A stretch of 64,000 bases of DNA from Marinobacter bryozoorum (GTDB lineage Bacteria; Pseudomonadota; Gammaproteobacteria; Pseudomonadales; Oleiphilaceae): the NCBI RefSeq assembly GCF_023156245.1, contig NZ_JAKZAH010000002.1:62001-126000 (forward strand), read 5' to 3'. This document shows positions 1-8,817 of this stretch, piece after piece. The stretch's first letter is position 1; each line of letters opens with the position of its first letter. The notes beneath the pieces are model-generated. The model did no database searches. It was not told the DNA's origin and was given only the letters and a program-made list of their open reading frames with translations. Made by a program: the position numbers and the translations under genes.

Positions 1-1947
1 GACCAGGTCAAGACCATGCAGCGTAACTGGATCGGCAAGTCCGAAGGCACCGAGCTGACCTTTCCCCTCAAGGGAGCCGATGACGGCCTCACGGTCTACA
101 CCACCCGTCCGGACACCCTGATGGGCGTCACCTACATGGCGGTCGCGGCCGAGCATCCACTGGCGAAGAAGGCCGCGGAAGAACACACCGATGTTGCACG
201 GTTCGTGGACGAGTGTCGCAACAGCAAGGTCGCCGAAGCGGAAATGGCTACCATGGAGAAGCGGGGCATCGACACCGGCTTCAAGGCCATTCACCCGCTG
301 ACCCAGGAAGAGATTCCGGTGTGGGTCGCCAACTTTGTGCTGATGGACTATGGCACGGGCGCCCTCATGGCGGTGCCGGGCCACGACGAGCGTGACCACG
401 AATTTGCCCGCAAATACCGCCTGCCCATCCAGCAGGTCATTGCCGCCCTCGATGGTCGCGAGCTGGACGTACAGGAAGAGGCCTTCACCGAGAAAGGCAC
501 CCTGGTTTCTTCCGGCAGCTACAGCGGCCTCACCAGCGACGAAGCTTTCGATGCCATCGCTGCTTACCTGGAAGAGAACGGCATCGGCAAGCGCACCGTA
601 AACTACCGCCTGCGGGACTGGGGTGTGTCCCGTCAGCGTTACTGGGGCGCGCCCATACCCATGATGACCCTGGAAGACGGCACCGAGATGCCGGTACCGG
701 ACGACAAGCTGCCGGTACGGTTGCCGGAAGATGTGGAAATGGACGGCGTACAGTCTCCCATCAAGGCTGACCCCGAGTGGGCGAAGACCGAGTACAACGG
801 CCAGCCCGCCACCCTGGAAACGGACACCTTCGATACCTTCATGGAGTCGTCCTGGTACTACGCCCGCTTCTGCAGCCCCAACTACGACAAGGGCATGCTG
901 GACCCGGCCGCCGCCAACTACTGGCTGCCGGTAGACCAGTATATCGGTGGTATCGAACACGCCATCCTGCACCTGCTGTACGCCCGCTTCTTCCACAAGT
1001 TGCTGCGGGATGTGGGCCTGGTGGACAGTTCCGAGCCCTTCAACCGCCTGCTGACCCAGGGCATGGTGCTGGCCGAGACCTACTACCGTACCGATGAGTC
1101 CGGCAAGACCACCTGGATCGCGCCGGCAGATGTGACGGTGGAGCGGGACAACAAGGGCCAGGTGGTCAAGGCTACGCACCGGGAAGACGGCCAGCCGGTT
1201 GCCATCGGCGGCGTCACCAAGATGTCCAAGTCGAAGAACAACGGCATTGACCCCCAGGCGATCATTGACCAGCACGGCGCCGACACCGTGCGCCTGTTCA
1301 TGATGTTCGCTGCCCCGCCAGAGCAATCCCTGGAGTGGTCTGACAGCGGCGTGGAAGGTGCCAACCGTTTCCTCAAGCGCCTGTGGCGCCTGGTACGGGA
1401 ACACACCACCGGTGGCCCGGTACAGGCCATCGATGTGGCGCAACTGAACGACGCACGCCGGGACCTGCGCCGGAAAACCCACGAAACCATTGCCAAGGTC
1501 AGCGACGACATCAGCCGCCGCCTGACCTTCAACACCTCTATCGCAGCCGTTATGGAGTTGCTGAACGAGGTGGGCCGGCTCGATGCCACGGAAGAACAGG
1601 ACCGGGCCGTGGTCCAGGAAGCCCTGGACGCTGCCGTACTGATGCTGGCTCCTATCGCGCCCCATATTTGCCACACCCTGTGGCAGGCCATGGGCCACGA
1701 AGAGCCGGTGGTGGATGCCTCCTGGCCTGTCGCTGACGAGAGTGCCATGGTACGAAGCGAAATCCAGGTGGTATTGCAGGTCAATGGCAAGGTTCGCGGC
1801 AAGGCCGACGTACCCGCTGATATCAGCAAGGATGACCTGGAAAAACTGGCCCTGGAGCACGAAAACGTTACCCGCTTCACCGAAGGCAAGACGGTGCGTA
1901 AAGTGATCGTCGTGCCCGGCAAGCTGGTCAACGTGGTTGCCAACTGA
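1..1947 (+). CDS. leuS: Leucyl-tRNA synthetase, C-terminal part (5' end outside window)
   Basis: Class Ia aminoacyl-tRNA synthetase that charges tRNA-Leu with leucine in the cytoplasm. The frame is already open at base 1, so the N-terminal part with the HIGH motif lies upstream; about 648 residues of a roughly 860-residue family are visible. The first part is the CP1 editing domain, with [10 protein letters not shown] near nt 100-130 and [15 protein letters not shown] near nt 352-396. The catalytic signature KMSKS is at nt 1219-1233. The helical anticodon-binding domain and the C-terminal domain, which includes [12 protein letters not shown], follow. The stop TGA at 1945-1947 lies 21 bases before lptE, so leuS-lptE-holA look like one transcript. 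Confidence 0.98.
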   Translation, partial: DQVKTMQRNWIGKSEGTELTFPLKGADDGLTVYTTRPDTLMGVTYMAVAAEHPLAKKAAEEHTDVARFVDECRNSKVAEAEMATMEKRGIDTGFKAIHPLTQEEIPVWVANFVLMDYGTGALMAVPGHDERDHEFARKYRLPIQQVIAALDGRELDVQEEAFTEKGTLVSSGSYSGLTSDEAFDAIAAYLEENGIGKRTVNYRLRDWGVSRQRYWGAPIPMMTLEDGTEMPVPDDKLPVRLPEDVEMDGVQSPIKADPEWAKTEYNGQPATLETDTFDTFMESSWYYARFCSPNYDKGMLDPAAANYWLPVDQYIGGIEHAILHLLYARFFHKLLRDVGLVDSSEPFNRLLTQGMVLAETYYRTDESGKTTWIAPADVTVERDNKGQVVKATHREDGQPVAIGGVTKMSKSKNNGIDPQAIIDQHGADTVRLFMMFAAPPEQSLEWSDSGVEGANRFLKRLWRLVREHTTGGPVQAIDVAQLNDARRDLRRKTHETIAKVSDDISRRLTFNTSIAAVMELLNEVGRLDATEEQDRAVVQEALDAAVLMLAPIAPHICHTLWQAMGHEEPVVDASWPVADESAMVRSEIQVVLQVNGKVRGKADVPADISKDDLEKLALEHENVTRFTEGKTVRKVIVVPGKLVNVVAN

Positions 1948-1968
1948 TATCCGGGGACGGAGGCGGTG

Positions 1969-2526
1969 ATGAGAAAGCTCGCAATGGCATTCAGCCTGGG
2001 CCTGTTGACCCTTCTGGTCAGCGCCTGCGGCTTCCAGTTGCGGGGCGCGTCCCCGGTGCCATCCGCACTGGAGCCACTCTGGGTCGGGTGCCACTCCGGG
2101 GTTCCTGCAGACCTTTGCCGGGCGTTGAAATCACAGTTTTCGATGGCTGACGTAACCCTGGTGGAAAACCGGGAACAAGCCGCACACCTGCTCCTGCTGG
2201 GCGACTTCCGTCAGACTCAGCGCACCAGTGCCATTTCCGCCCGCGCCGAGGCCGCCGAGTACGAGTTACGCCAGAGTATCAGCATCATGCTGCAAACCCG
2301 TGAGGGCATTCCCTTGCTGCCGGATACCGACGTGAGTGCTGCACAAAGCTACCGGTTCGACTCTGCCAGCGTACTCGCCAATCGTCGGGAACGGGGAGAG
2401 ATTGAGCGACAGCTCCACGATAGCCTGGTGAGACAGATCGGCTATCGCCTGGTGCCGTTCGACCAGCGCAGAATCGACGAAATCCTGGAGGCCTCGGAAG
2501 CCCGGGGCAGCGATACCCGCCAATGA
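1969..2526 (+). CDS. lptE: LPS-assembly lipoprotein LptE
   Basis: Outer-membrane lipoprotein that plugs the LptD barrel and helps insert lipopolysaccharide into the outer leaflet. The start of the protein is a signal peptide ending in the lipobox LVSAC, with lipidated Cys at residue 20, followed by GFQLRG, a typical start of mature LptE. The length of 185 residues is usual for the family. I chose ATG 1969 because GGAGG at 1959-1963 is 5 bases upstream; an in-frame GTG at 1966 is too close to it. The gene overlaps holA by 4 bases (ATGA), which suggests translational coupling. The leuS-lptE-holA order is common in gammaproteobacteria. Confidence 0.93.
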   Translation: MRKLAMAFSLGLLTLLVSACGFQLRGASPVPSALEPLWVGCHSGVPADLCRALKSQFSMADVTLVENREQAAHLLLLGDFRQTQRTSAISARAEAAEYELRQSISIMLQTREGIPLLPDTDVSAAQSYRFDSASVLANRRERGEIERQLHDSLVRQIGYRLVPFDQRRIDEILEASEARGSDTRQ

Positions 2527-3527
2527 AGATTAACCCCGGACAGCTAGGCCAGGCACTGGAGAAATCCCTCGCACCAGTGTACCTGGTGTCCGGGGATGAA
2601 CCCCTGCTGGTCCAGGAAGCCTGTGACCAGATCCGCGCGAAGGCCCGCAGCGAAGGCTTCAACGACCGCCAGGTCTACCACGCCGACCAGCACCTGAACT
2701 GGGGCGCCCTGCGGGACGAGCTGGGCGCCATGTCGCTGTTTGCCGAGCGCCGTCGTATAGAGATTCACCTCCCCAATGGCAAGCTCGGTGACGGCCGTGA
2801 CGTGATCGAGCAGGCGCTGGCCCAGCCTGCGGACGATATCCTGCTCCTGCTGATCAGCGTCCGCCTGGATGCCGCCGAGACCCGGCGCAAATGGTACAAA
2901 CAGCTGCAGAAAGCCGGTGTCCACGTCACTGTATGGCCCGTGGATGGAGACAAGTTTGCCGGCTGGCTGCAGCAACGGGCCCGCTCCCGTGGGCTGACGC
3001 TGACCCAGGGGGCACTGAACCTGCTGGCTGAACGTCTGGAGGGTAACCTGCTGGCGGCAAGCCAGGAGCTGGATCGCCTGAGCCTGCTGGCTGCCGATAA
3101 AACCATCAATGAGGATGTGGTGGAAACCGCGGTACAGTACAGTGCCCGCTTCAATATCTTCGAGGTGATTACCGACCTGCTGGCCGGCCGGGCGGCCCAT
3201 GCCCGCAAGGTGATCACCACGCTGCAACAGGAAGGCGAGAACCCACTTGGCCTGCTGGCAGTGCTGGTCAGGGACATCAATATGACCCTGGAACTGCAGC
3301 AGGCGATGAAACAGCGGGAAGCCCCCGCTGCGTTTCTCAAGAAAAACGGCGTCTTCCAGCCGCAACGGGCCCGGGCGATCGAGCACGCAGCCCGCCGGCT
3401 ACCAGGCCCCACCCTCCACCGGGCGCTGACACTCTGTAGCGAGGCTGACCGGGCGGCCAAGGGCTATGGTGACCTGCCGCCCTGGCACCACCTCTCCGAC
3501 CTTGCCGTATTGCTGCGCCAGGGCTGA
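2523..3527 (+). CDS. holA: DNA polymerase III delta subunit
   Basis: Clamp-loader subunit that opens the beta sliding clamp during replication. The protein is 334 residues, close to the 343 of E. coli HolA. Its N-terminal region has the family pattern of a beta-clamp-binding AAA+-like domain without Walker motifs (PVYLVSGDEPLLVQEACDQI near residues 18-37; FAERRRIEIHLPNGK). The collar domain follows, with NPLGLLAVLVRDI and the C-terminal CSEADRAAKGYG. It begins at an ATG overlapping the lptE stop by 4 bases and is the last gene of leuS-lptE-holA. The next gene is convergent, 13 bases downstream. Confidence 0.95.
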   Translation: MKINPGQLGQALEKSLAPVYLVSGDEPLLVQEACDQIRAKARSEGFNDRQVYHADQHLNWGALRDELGAMSLFAERRRIEIHLPNGKLGDGRDVIEQALAQPADDILLLLISVRLDAAETRRKWYKQLQKAGVHVTVWPVDGDKFAGWLQQRARSRGLTLTQGALNLLAERLEGNLLAASQELDRLSLLAADKTINEDVVETAVQYSARFNIFEVITDLLAGRAAHARKVITTLQQEGENPLGLLAVLVRDINMTLELQQAMKQREAPAAFLKKNGVFQPQRARAIEHAARRLPGPTLHRALTLCSEADRAAKGYGDLPPWHHLSDLAVLLRQG

Positions 3528-3540
3528 CACAGGCAGGCAG

Positions 3541-3804
3541 CTACTTGATGCGCTGGCGTATCCGCTCGTACCCGGATTTGAGTTCTTCGCCGAGCCTGTG
3601 GGCTGTCTGCCGGGTTTCGTCGCTGACACCCTCGGCATCATGGCGGATATCGTCCAGCTTCTGCCGGAACTTGTCCCAGTATTCGTCCAGGTCATCCCAC
3701 TCATCCCGCACGTCCTGGCGGGCGAGGTGCAGCTGGACACGAAGCTCATCCCGGTATTGCTTGAGGGTTTCGGAGAGTTTGTTCAGATCCTCTTTCATGG
3801 TCAT
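3541..3804 (-). CDS. Small charged coiled-coil protein of unknown function
   Basis: An 87-residue protein that I do not recognise. It is very rich in Asp, Glu, Lys, Arg and Gln, has no Cys, and has no signal peptide or membrane segment. The spacing of Leu and aromatic residues (LNKLSETLKQYRDELRVQL, then DDLDEYWDKFRQKLDDI) predicts an almost wholly helical, probably coiled-coil chain. A strong ribosome-binding site (AAGGAGG) sits 5 bases before the ATG at 3804, which supports real translation. It is convergent with holA, and its upstream neighbour on the same strand is separated by a terminator, so it is probably monocistronic. Confidence 0.7.
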   Translation of the reverse strand: MTMKEDLNKLSETLKQYRDELRVQLHLARQDVRDEWDDLDEYWDKFRQKLDDIRHDAEGVSDETRQTAHRLGEELKSGYERIRQRIK

Positions 3805-3883
3805 GGTGACCTCCTTGGCAACGGATTGTCGCGATGACCTTCAAGATGCGCCTGTTACGCAAATGGTGTCAATATGCCCAATA

Positions 3884-3915
3884 CACAACAGGCCGGCAAA
3901 AGCCGGCCTGTTGTG
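3884..3915 (-). terminator. Hairpin terminator after acyl-CoA dehydrogenase gene
   Basis: A perfect 14-bp inverted repeat (CACAACAGGCCGGC at 3884-3897 and its complement at 3902-3915) with a four-base loop. It lies 27 bases past the stop of the minus-strand acyl-CoA dehydrogenase and before the next gene. The flank is AT-rich but has no clean T-run, so it is a probable rather than textbook terminator. Confidence 0.65.
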
Positions 3916-3942
3916 ATATTTCCTGCTGTGCGCTGATCAGAG

Positions 3943-5733
3943 TCAGAACTCGTTGTCAGCATGCTCCATCATGGAGTGGCTACCACTACGAATACTCTCC
4001 GCCAGTGACACTGTCTGGGGCAGCAGGCGCTCGTAGAAGAACCGGGCCGTTTTCAGCTTGCCAGTGTAGAAGCCAGAACTGTCACCCTCGGCCTTGGGGG
4101 CAGCCGCAACGACCATCTTCGCCCACATATAGGCCAGTGCCGTCAGGCCAAACAGGTTGGTGTAGTCGGCCGAGGCGGCACCGGGAGCATTGGGGTCATC
4201 CTCGGACTGGTTCAGAACCTGCTCGGTAACGTCAGACAGACGCTCCAGGGACGCCGACAGCGGCGCCAGGAACGGCTCCAGGGCAGCATTGCCCTGCTGT
4301 TTCTCGATGAAAGCGGCCAGGTCGTCGGCAAACAACTCGTAGAGCTTGCCCTGGCTGCCAACCACCTTGCGCCCCATCAGGTCCAGCGCCTGGATGCCAT
4401 TGGCACCTTCATAGATCTGGGTAATACGGGCATCGCGAACCAGTTGTTCCTGGCCCCACTCACGGATGTAGCCGTGGCCGCCGAAGACCTGCTGGCCAAC
4501 AACGCACATGTCAAAGCCGCGGTCGGTGAGGAAGGCCTTGGCCACCGGTGTCAGCAGGGCAACCAGGCCCTCGGCCCGCTCCCGGTCTGCATCCTCGTCA
4601 GAGAACTTGGCAATGTCCAGCCACTGTCCCACGTAGGTTGAGAAGGCACGGCCCCCTTCCACATAGGCCTTCATGGTCAGCAGCATACGACGCACATCCG
4701 GGTGGACCACCAGCGGATCAGCGGCCTGCTCCGGATTACGGGCGCCGGTAGGGGCACGGCTCTGGATGCGCTCGAAGGCATACTCCCGGGCACTCTGCAG
4801 GGACGCTTCCGCGGCGGCCAGGCCCTGGATACCCACACCCAGGCGCTCGTAGTTCATCATGGTGAACATGGCGGCCAGGCCCTTGTTTTCCTCGCCGACC
4901 AGCCAGCCCCTGGCGTCATCGAAGTTCATAACGCAGGTGGCAGAACCCTTGATGCCCATTTTCTTTTCAATGGAGCCACAGCTGAAGGCGTTGCGCTCGC
5001 CCAGGGAGCCGTCGTCGTTAACCAGGAACTTGGGCACCAGGAACAGGGAAATGCCCTTGGGTCCCTTGGGCGCATCCGGCAGCTTGGCCAGCACGAAATG
5101 GATGATGTTCTCCGCCATATCGTGCTCACCCCAGGTAATGAAAATCTTGGTACCCGAGATACTGTAACTACCGTCATCCTGGGGGACGGCGCGGCTGCGC
5201 ATGATGCCCAGGTCAGTACCACAATGGGGCTCGGTCAGATCCATGGAGCCGGACCAGACGCCTGAGTAGAGGTTGGGCAGGTACTTTTCCTTCAGTTCCT
5301 CGCTGCCATGGGCGTCCAGGGCCAGGCAGGCGCCGGCGGTAAGCATGGGCGCCAGGCCCAGGGCCATGTTGGACGCCTGCAGCATTTCCTCAAACTGCAC
5401 CACCAGGGTCTTGGGCATGCCCATGCCGCCGAAGTCCGGGTTGCCACCCAGGCCGTTCCAGCCGCCGTCCACGATAGTCTGGTACGCCTCACGGAAACCC
5501 TCCGGAGCGGTGACCTTGCCGTCGTTCCACTGGCAGCCCTGCTCGTCACCTTCACGGTTAAGGGGGGCGATCACGTTGGTGGTGACCTTGCCGGCCTCCT
5601 CAATAATGGCATCCGCCGTGTCCGGGTCCACGCGCTCCGCCAGCCGGGGCATGGATGCCCACAGGGACGGGGCGTCGAACACGTCGTTCATTACGAATCG
5701 GATTTCCTGTAACGGGGCCTTGTAGTCAGCCAT
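3943..5733 (-). CDS. Acyl-CoA dehydrogenase (FadE1/FadE2-like)
   Basis: FAD enzyme for the first step of beta-oxidation: acyl-CoA to trans-2-enoyl-CoA, with electrons passed to an electron-transfer flavoprotein. At 596 residues it belongs to the long bacterial group with an extra C-terminal domain. The N-terminus MADYKAPLQEIRFVM is the one I recall for Pseudomonas FadE1/FadE2-type enzymes. FAD/substrate-binding segments LTEPHCGTDLG and FITWGEHDMAENI are visible, and the catalytic Glu lies in QIYEGANGIQALDL. It is paralogous to the next gene upstream (5979-7778), but a T-tailed terminator lies between them, so it probably has its own promoter. A short inverted repeat upstream (5776-5795) may be its operator. 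The exact chain-length preference cannot be read from the sequence. Confidence 0.93.
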   Translation of the reverse strand: MADYKAPLQEIRFVMNDVFDAPSLWASMPRLAERVDPDTADAIIEEAGKVTTNVIAPLNREGDEQGCQWNDGKVTAPEGFREAYQTIVDGGWNGLGGNPDFGGMGMPKTLVVQFEEMLQASNMALGLAPMLTAGACLALDAHGSEELKEKYLPNLYSGVWSGSMDLTEPHCGTDLGIMRSRAVPQDDGSYSISGTKIFITWGEHDMAENIIHFVLAKLPDAPKGPKGISLFLVPKFLVNDDGSLGERNAFSCGSIEKKMGIKGSATCVMNFDDARGWLVGEENKGLAAMFTMMNYERLGVGIQGLAAAEASLQSAREYAFERIQSRAPTGARNPEQAADPLVVHPDVRRMLLTMKAYVEGGRAFSTYVGQWLDIAKFSDEDADRERAEGLVALLTPVAKAFLTDRGFDMCVVGQQVFGGHGYIREWGQEQLVRDARITQIYEGANGIQALDLMGRKVVGSQGKLYELFADDLAAFIEKQQGNAALEPFLAPLSASLERLSDVTEQVLNQSEDDPNAPGAASADYTNLFGLTALAYMWAKMVVAAAPKAEGDSSGFYTGKLKTARFFYERLLPQTVSLAESIRSGSHSMMEHADNEF

Positions 5734-5775
5734 CAGGTTCTCTCCACGTCTGTTAATAAGGGGGTCTTGTATTTA

Positions 5776-5795
5776 CTGAACCGAAGCGGGTTCAG
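5776..5795. promoter_or_regulatory. Inverted repeat upstream of acyl-CoA dehydrogenase gene
   Basis: CTGAACC-GAAGCG-GGTTCAG, two perfect 7-base arms with a 6-base centre, about 43 bases before the ATG of the 3943-5733 gene. A possible minus-strand -10 (CATAAT in an AT-rich patch at about 5797-5806) lies just upstream of it, which would place the repeat over the transcription start. It could be a repressor site or an mRNA hairpin; I cannot name the regulator. Confidence 0.4.
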
Positions 5796-5872
5796 ATTAT
5801 TATGAATTCAAGGTGCCACAGTTTAACGCATCGGACGCGTTGAACCAGCCAAATTGGCCAATCGCCGCCTGC

Positions 5873-5903
5873 AAAAAAGCCCGCCTCACAGGGAGAGCGG
5901 GCT
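5873..5903 (-). terminator. Rho-independent terminator after upstream acyl-CoA dehydrogenase gene
   Basis: Read on the minus strand, AGCCCGC ... GCGGGCT is followed directly by a run of T (AAAAAA at 5873-5878 on the plus strand). It is a classic intrinsic terminator 75 bases past the stop of the 5979-7778 gene. It separates the two acyl-CoA dehydrogenase genes into different transcripts. Confidence 0.88.
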
Positions 5904-5978
5904 GGACTGGCACATGGCCAAAATCTTCAGCAACCTGTCACTCCCGGCACCCCAGGGCGCCGGGAGTTAGAACATGCC

Positions 5979-7778
5979 TCAGAACGCGAAGTGTTCTTCC
6001 GGCAGGTCCAGCAGCGTATCGGCACCAGCAAACATGGTTTCCACATGGGTGCGGGTACGCGGCAGCAGGCGCTTGAAGTAGAAGCGTGCGGTCTGGACCT
6101 TGGCGTTGTAGAAGGCTTCCTCGGGGGTACCTTCAACCATGGCGTCCAGGGCCACCTTGGCAGAACGGGCCCACAGGTAGGCGAAGACCGCATAGCCGGA
6201 GTACATCAGGTAGTCCACCGCAGCGGCACCCACTTCCTCACGGTCCTTCATGGCGCTCATACCCAGCTTCATGGTGATCTCGCCCCACTCCTTGTTGATC
6301 TGCTGGAGCGGCTCGATGAACTCCTTGAGCTGCTCGTTGTCGGCGTTTTCCTTACAGAACACGTGGACCAGCTTGGTGAACTGCTTGAGGGCTTCGCCCT
6401 GGCTCATCAGGATCTTGCGACCAAGCAGGTCCAGCGCCTGGATGCCAGTGGTGCCTTCGTAGATCATGCCGATACGGGCGTCACGAACGTTCTGTTCCAT
6501 GCCCCACTCGGAAATGAAGCCGTGACCGCCGAATACCTGCATCCCCAGGTTGGCGGACTCGTAACCGATCTCGGTCAGGAAGGCCTTGGCGATCGGCGTC
6601 AGGAAGCCCAGCATGGCATCAGCTGCCTTGCGCTCTTCCTCGGTCTTGCCACGGGCCACGATGTCGGCCTGCTGGGCGGCCAGGTAAATCAGCGCACGGG
6701 AGCCCTCAGCCACGGACTTCTGGGTCAGCAGCATGCGGCGTACGTCCGGGTGGACAATGATCGGATCCGCCGGGCCATCCGGGTTCTTCGGACCGGACAG
6801 GGAACGCATGGCCAGGCGCTCTTTCGCGTAGGCCAGTGAGCCCTGGAAGCCCAGCTCGGCGGCACTCAGTCCCTGGATGGCGGTACCGATACGGGCGGTG
6901 TTCATGAAGGTGAACATGCAGTTCAGGCCCTTGTTCTCCGGGCCGATCAGCCAGCCCCTGGCGCCGTCGAAGTTCATGACGCAGGTGGCGTTACCGTGGA
7001 TACCCATCTTGTGCTCGATGGAGCCACAGGAGACAGCATTGCGCTCACCGGCAGAGCCGTCTTCGTTGGGCAGGCACTTGGGTACGATGAACAGGGAGAT
7101 ACCCTTGGTGCCTTCCGGGGCGCCCGGCAGGCGGGCCAGTACGATATGGACGATGTTGTCGGCCATGTCGTGCTCACCGGCGGAGATGAAGATCTTGGTA
7201 CCGGTGATGCTGTAGGTGCCGTCGCTGTTGGGCTCGGCCTTGGTGCGCAGGGTGCCCAGGTCGGAGCCGCAATGGGGCTCGGTCAGGCACATGGTGCCGG
7301 TCCACTCGCCGCTGATCAGCCTGGTCAGGTAGGTCTGCTTCTGTTCCTCGGTGCCGTGAGCCTCGATGGTGTTCATGGCGCCGTGGCTCAAACCAGGGTA
7401 CATGCCCCAGGACCAGTTGGCGGTGCCGACCATTTCGCTCATCACGATACCGACGGAACCCGGCAGGCCCTGGCCGCCGTATTCCGGGTCCGAGGTCATG
7501 GATGGCCAGCCGCCTTCCACGTACTGCTGGTAGGCTTCGCGGAAGCCGGTGGGCGTCTTCACGCCGCCTTCACTCCAGGTGCAACCTTCACGGTCACCCA
7601 CCTGGTTCAGCGGAGAAAGTACCTGCTCACTGAACTTGGCGCCTTCCTGGATGATGGCGTCGACCATATCCGGGGTAGCTTCTTCCCCGCCTTCGATGGA
7701 CGCATAGTGCTGCTCGCTGCCAAGCAACTCTTTCATTACGAACTGGATATCACGCAGGGGCGCTTTGTATTCGGGCAT
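5979..7778 (-). CDS. Acyl-CoA dehydrogenase (second FadE-like paralogue)
   Basis: FAD-dependent acyl-CoA dehydrogenase of 599 residues, same reaction and family as the gene at 3943-5733. Visible motifs are LTEPHCGSDLGT, FISAGEHDMADNI, the VHPDVRRMLL segment and the catalytic-Glu motif MIYEGTTGIQALDL. The frame is open further upstream, but I chose ATG 7778 because the protein then starts MPEYKAPLRDIQFVM, matching its paralogue, and because GAGGTGA precedes that ATG at correct spacing. The roughly 155-base leader is preceded by a TTGACA promoter overlapped by two PsrA/FadR-type operators, so expression is probably induced by long-chain acyl-CoA or fatty acid. It ends at a strong terminator. 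Confidence 0.94.
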   Translation of the reverse strand: MPEYKAPLRDIQFVMKELLGSEQHYASIEGGEEATPDMVDAIIQEGAKFSEQVLSPLNQVGDREGCTWSEGGVKTPTGFREAYQQYVEGGWPSMTSDPEYGGQGLPGSVGIVMSEMVGTANWSWGMYPGLSHGAMNTIEAHGTEEQKQTYLTRLISGEWTGTMCLTEPHCGSDLGTLRTKAEPNSDGTYSITGTKIFISAGEHDMADNIVHIVLARLPGAPEGTKGISLFIVPKCLPNEDGSAGERNAVSCGSIEHKMGIHGNATCVMNFDGARGWLIGPENKGLNCMFTFMNTARIGTAIQGLSAAELGFQGSLAYAKERLAMRSLSGPKNPDGPADPIIVHPDVRRMLLTQKSVAEGSRALIYLAAQQADIVARGKTEEERKAADAMLGFLTPIAKAFLTEIGYESANLGMQVFGGHGFISEWGMEQNVRDARIGMIYEGTTGIQALDLLGRKILMSQGEALKQFTKLVHVFCKENADNEQLKEFIEPLQQINKEWGEITMKLGMSAMKDREEVGAAAVDYLMYSGYAVFAYLWARSAKVALDAMVEGTPEEAFYNAKVQTARFYFKRLLPRTRTHVETMFAGADTLLDLPEEHFAF

Positions 7779-7921
7779 GAAACTCACCTCACTTCGGTCC
7801 GACCCGCGTTTGCCGGGTCTGGGGTCCAACTGGTTAAGCCGGCCGGCACATGAACAGTGCAAGCCGGGCGGTCCCGGGTCTGAAGCCGTCCCGGTGATAG
7901 AAAGCAGGTTGGTTCGGGCGC

Positions 7922-7968
7922 TTCAAACGGTTGTTTGAAACATACGTTTATAGCGCTCACCTTGTCAA
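7922..7968 (-). promoter_or_regulatory. Promoter with two PsrA-like operators for acyl-CoA dehydrogenase
   Basis: On the minus strand there is a perfect -35 TTGACA (7968-7963), an 18-base spacer and a -10 TATGTT (7944-7939). Downstream and overlapping the predicted start is a perfect palindrome TTCAAAC-GGTT-GTTTGAA (7922-7939), which fits the published PsrA motif (G/C)AAAC-N2-4-GTTTG(C/G). A second near-match, GAAAC-ATAC-GTTTA (7937-7950), covers the -10. PsrA is a TetR-type repressor of beta-oxidation genes that is released by long-chain acyl-CoA. That this site binds PsrA is inference. Confidence 0.65.
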
Positions 7969-8052
7969 GGGTTTTACCGGACAAAAGGCGCGATTTGGGG
8001 ACTGGTCACGATCAGGGCGCGAACCACCCTGCATCCTGGCCCAGGAGCGGGT

Positions 8053-8784
8053 TCAGGCGACGGCAGTGAAACCGGGGTTAGCCCGGTCGGGGCGAGCCAT
8101 ACTGGCGATGGTGCGGTAGGTATTTGAAGCGTCGATACTGTCAGTGGCAGCGGTATCGCCCTGGTCAGTCTGACTGGTGTCACTTTCCGGGACTTCCCGG
8201 CCGGAAGGCTGGCCTTCGAGGGCAACCTCGGACTGGGCCTGGAGCATCAGCTGCATGGCCTGGGCAGCGACCGCCCTGTCCTGGCCAGACGGCTGCGCGG
8301 GCGCCATGGCGGCGGCACGGACCTGGCGCATTTTTTCGATGGTGGCCTGGGGATCGCCCTCCACCGGGCTGAGGTCTATGGAGACTTCGCCACCAACGGC
8401 GTACTGGTTGCCATCCGGGCCTCGCTGGTAGGTGTAGCTGACGGACCCGGCATACTGTCCGCCAACAGCCTGGTGGGCCTGCTCGTGGGCGCGGACTTCA
8501 CGGTCACGGGCCTTGAGGTCGCGGAGTTGCTTGAGCTGGGCTTCGTCCAGGGACTGGCCGGCCCTTGCCTCACCGTTGCTTCTTTCACCCTCGGCCTTGC
8601 CGTTTTTCTCTCCCCTTTCACCCCGTGTTTCGGCGGCCTGGTCGGTGGCCCTGGGCGTTTCAGGGTTACGGGATTCGGAGATGCCGCGGCTGTCTGAATC
8701 TGAGACAGGCGGCACCGGGCCCCGCCCGGTGGTGGGCGGTACGGTTATGGGGCTTATGGATGGCAGTGCTGAGGAGATTGCCAT
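8053..8784 (-). CDS. SprA-related putative metalloprotease (CJM1_0395 family)
   Basis: A 243-residue protein. Residues 1-80 are low-complexity and Pro/Ser/Glu/Arg-rich, probably disordered. Residues from about 82 to 195 match the conserved core of the SprA-related (CJM1_0395) family: LRDLKARDREVRAHEQAHQ, then GGQYAGSVSYTYQRGPDG and YAVGGEVSIDLSPVEGDP. H100-E101-Q-A-H104 forms a HExxH-like zinc site, on which the metalloprotease name rests; activity has not been shown to my knowledge. No signal peptide is visible. It is 33 bases downstream of the small rod-like gene, so the two are probably co-transcribed. The start at 8784 gives MAISSALPSISP. Confidence 0.8.
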   Translation of the reverse strand: MAISSALPSISPITVPPTTGRGPVPPVSDSDSRGISESRNPETPRATDQAAETRGERGEKNGKAEGERSNGEARAGQSLDEAQLKQLRDLKARDREVRAHEQAHQAVGGQYAGSVSYTYQRGPDGNQYAVGGEVSIDLSPVEGDPQATIEKMRQVRAAAMAPAQPSGQDRAVAAQAMQLMLQAQSEVALEGQPSGREVPESDTSQTDQGDTAATDSIDASNTYRTIASMARPDRANPGFTAVA

Positions 8785-8817
8785 GGCGGTAGTTGTCGGG
8801 GTTCAGTAGCCGCCGGG

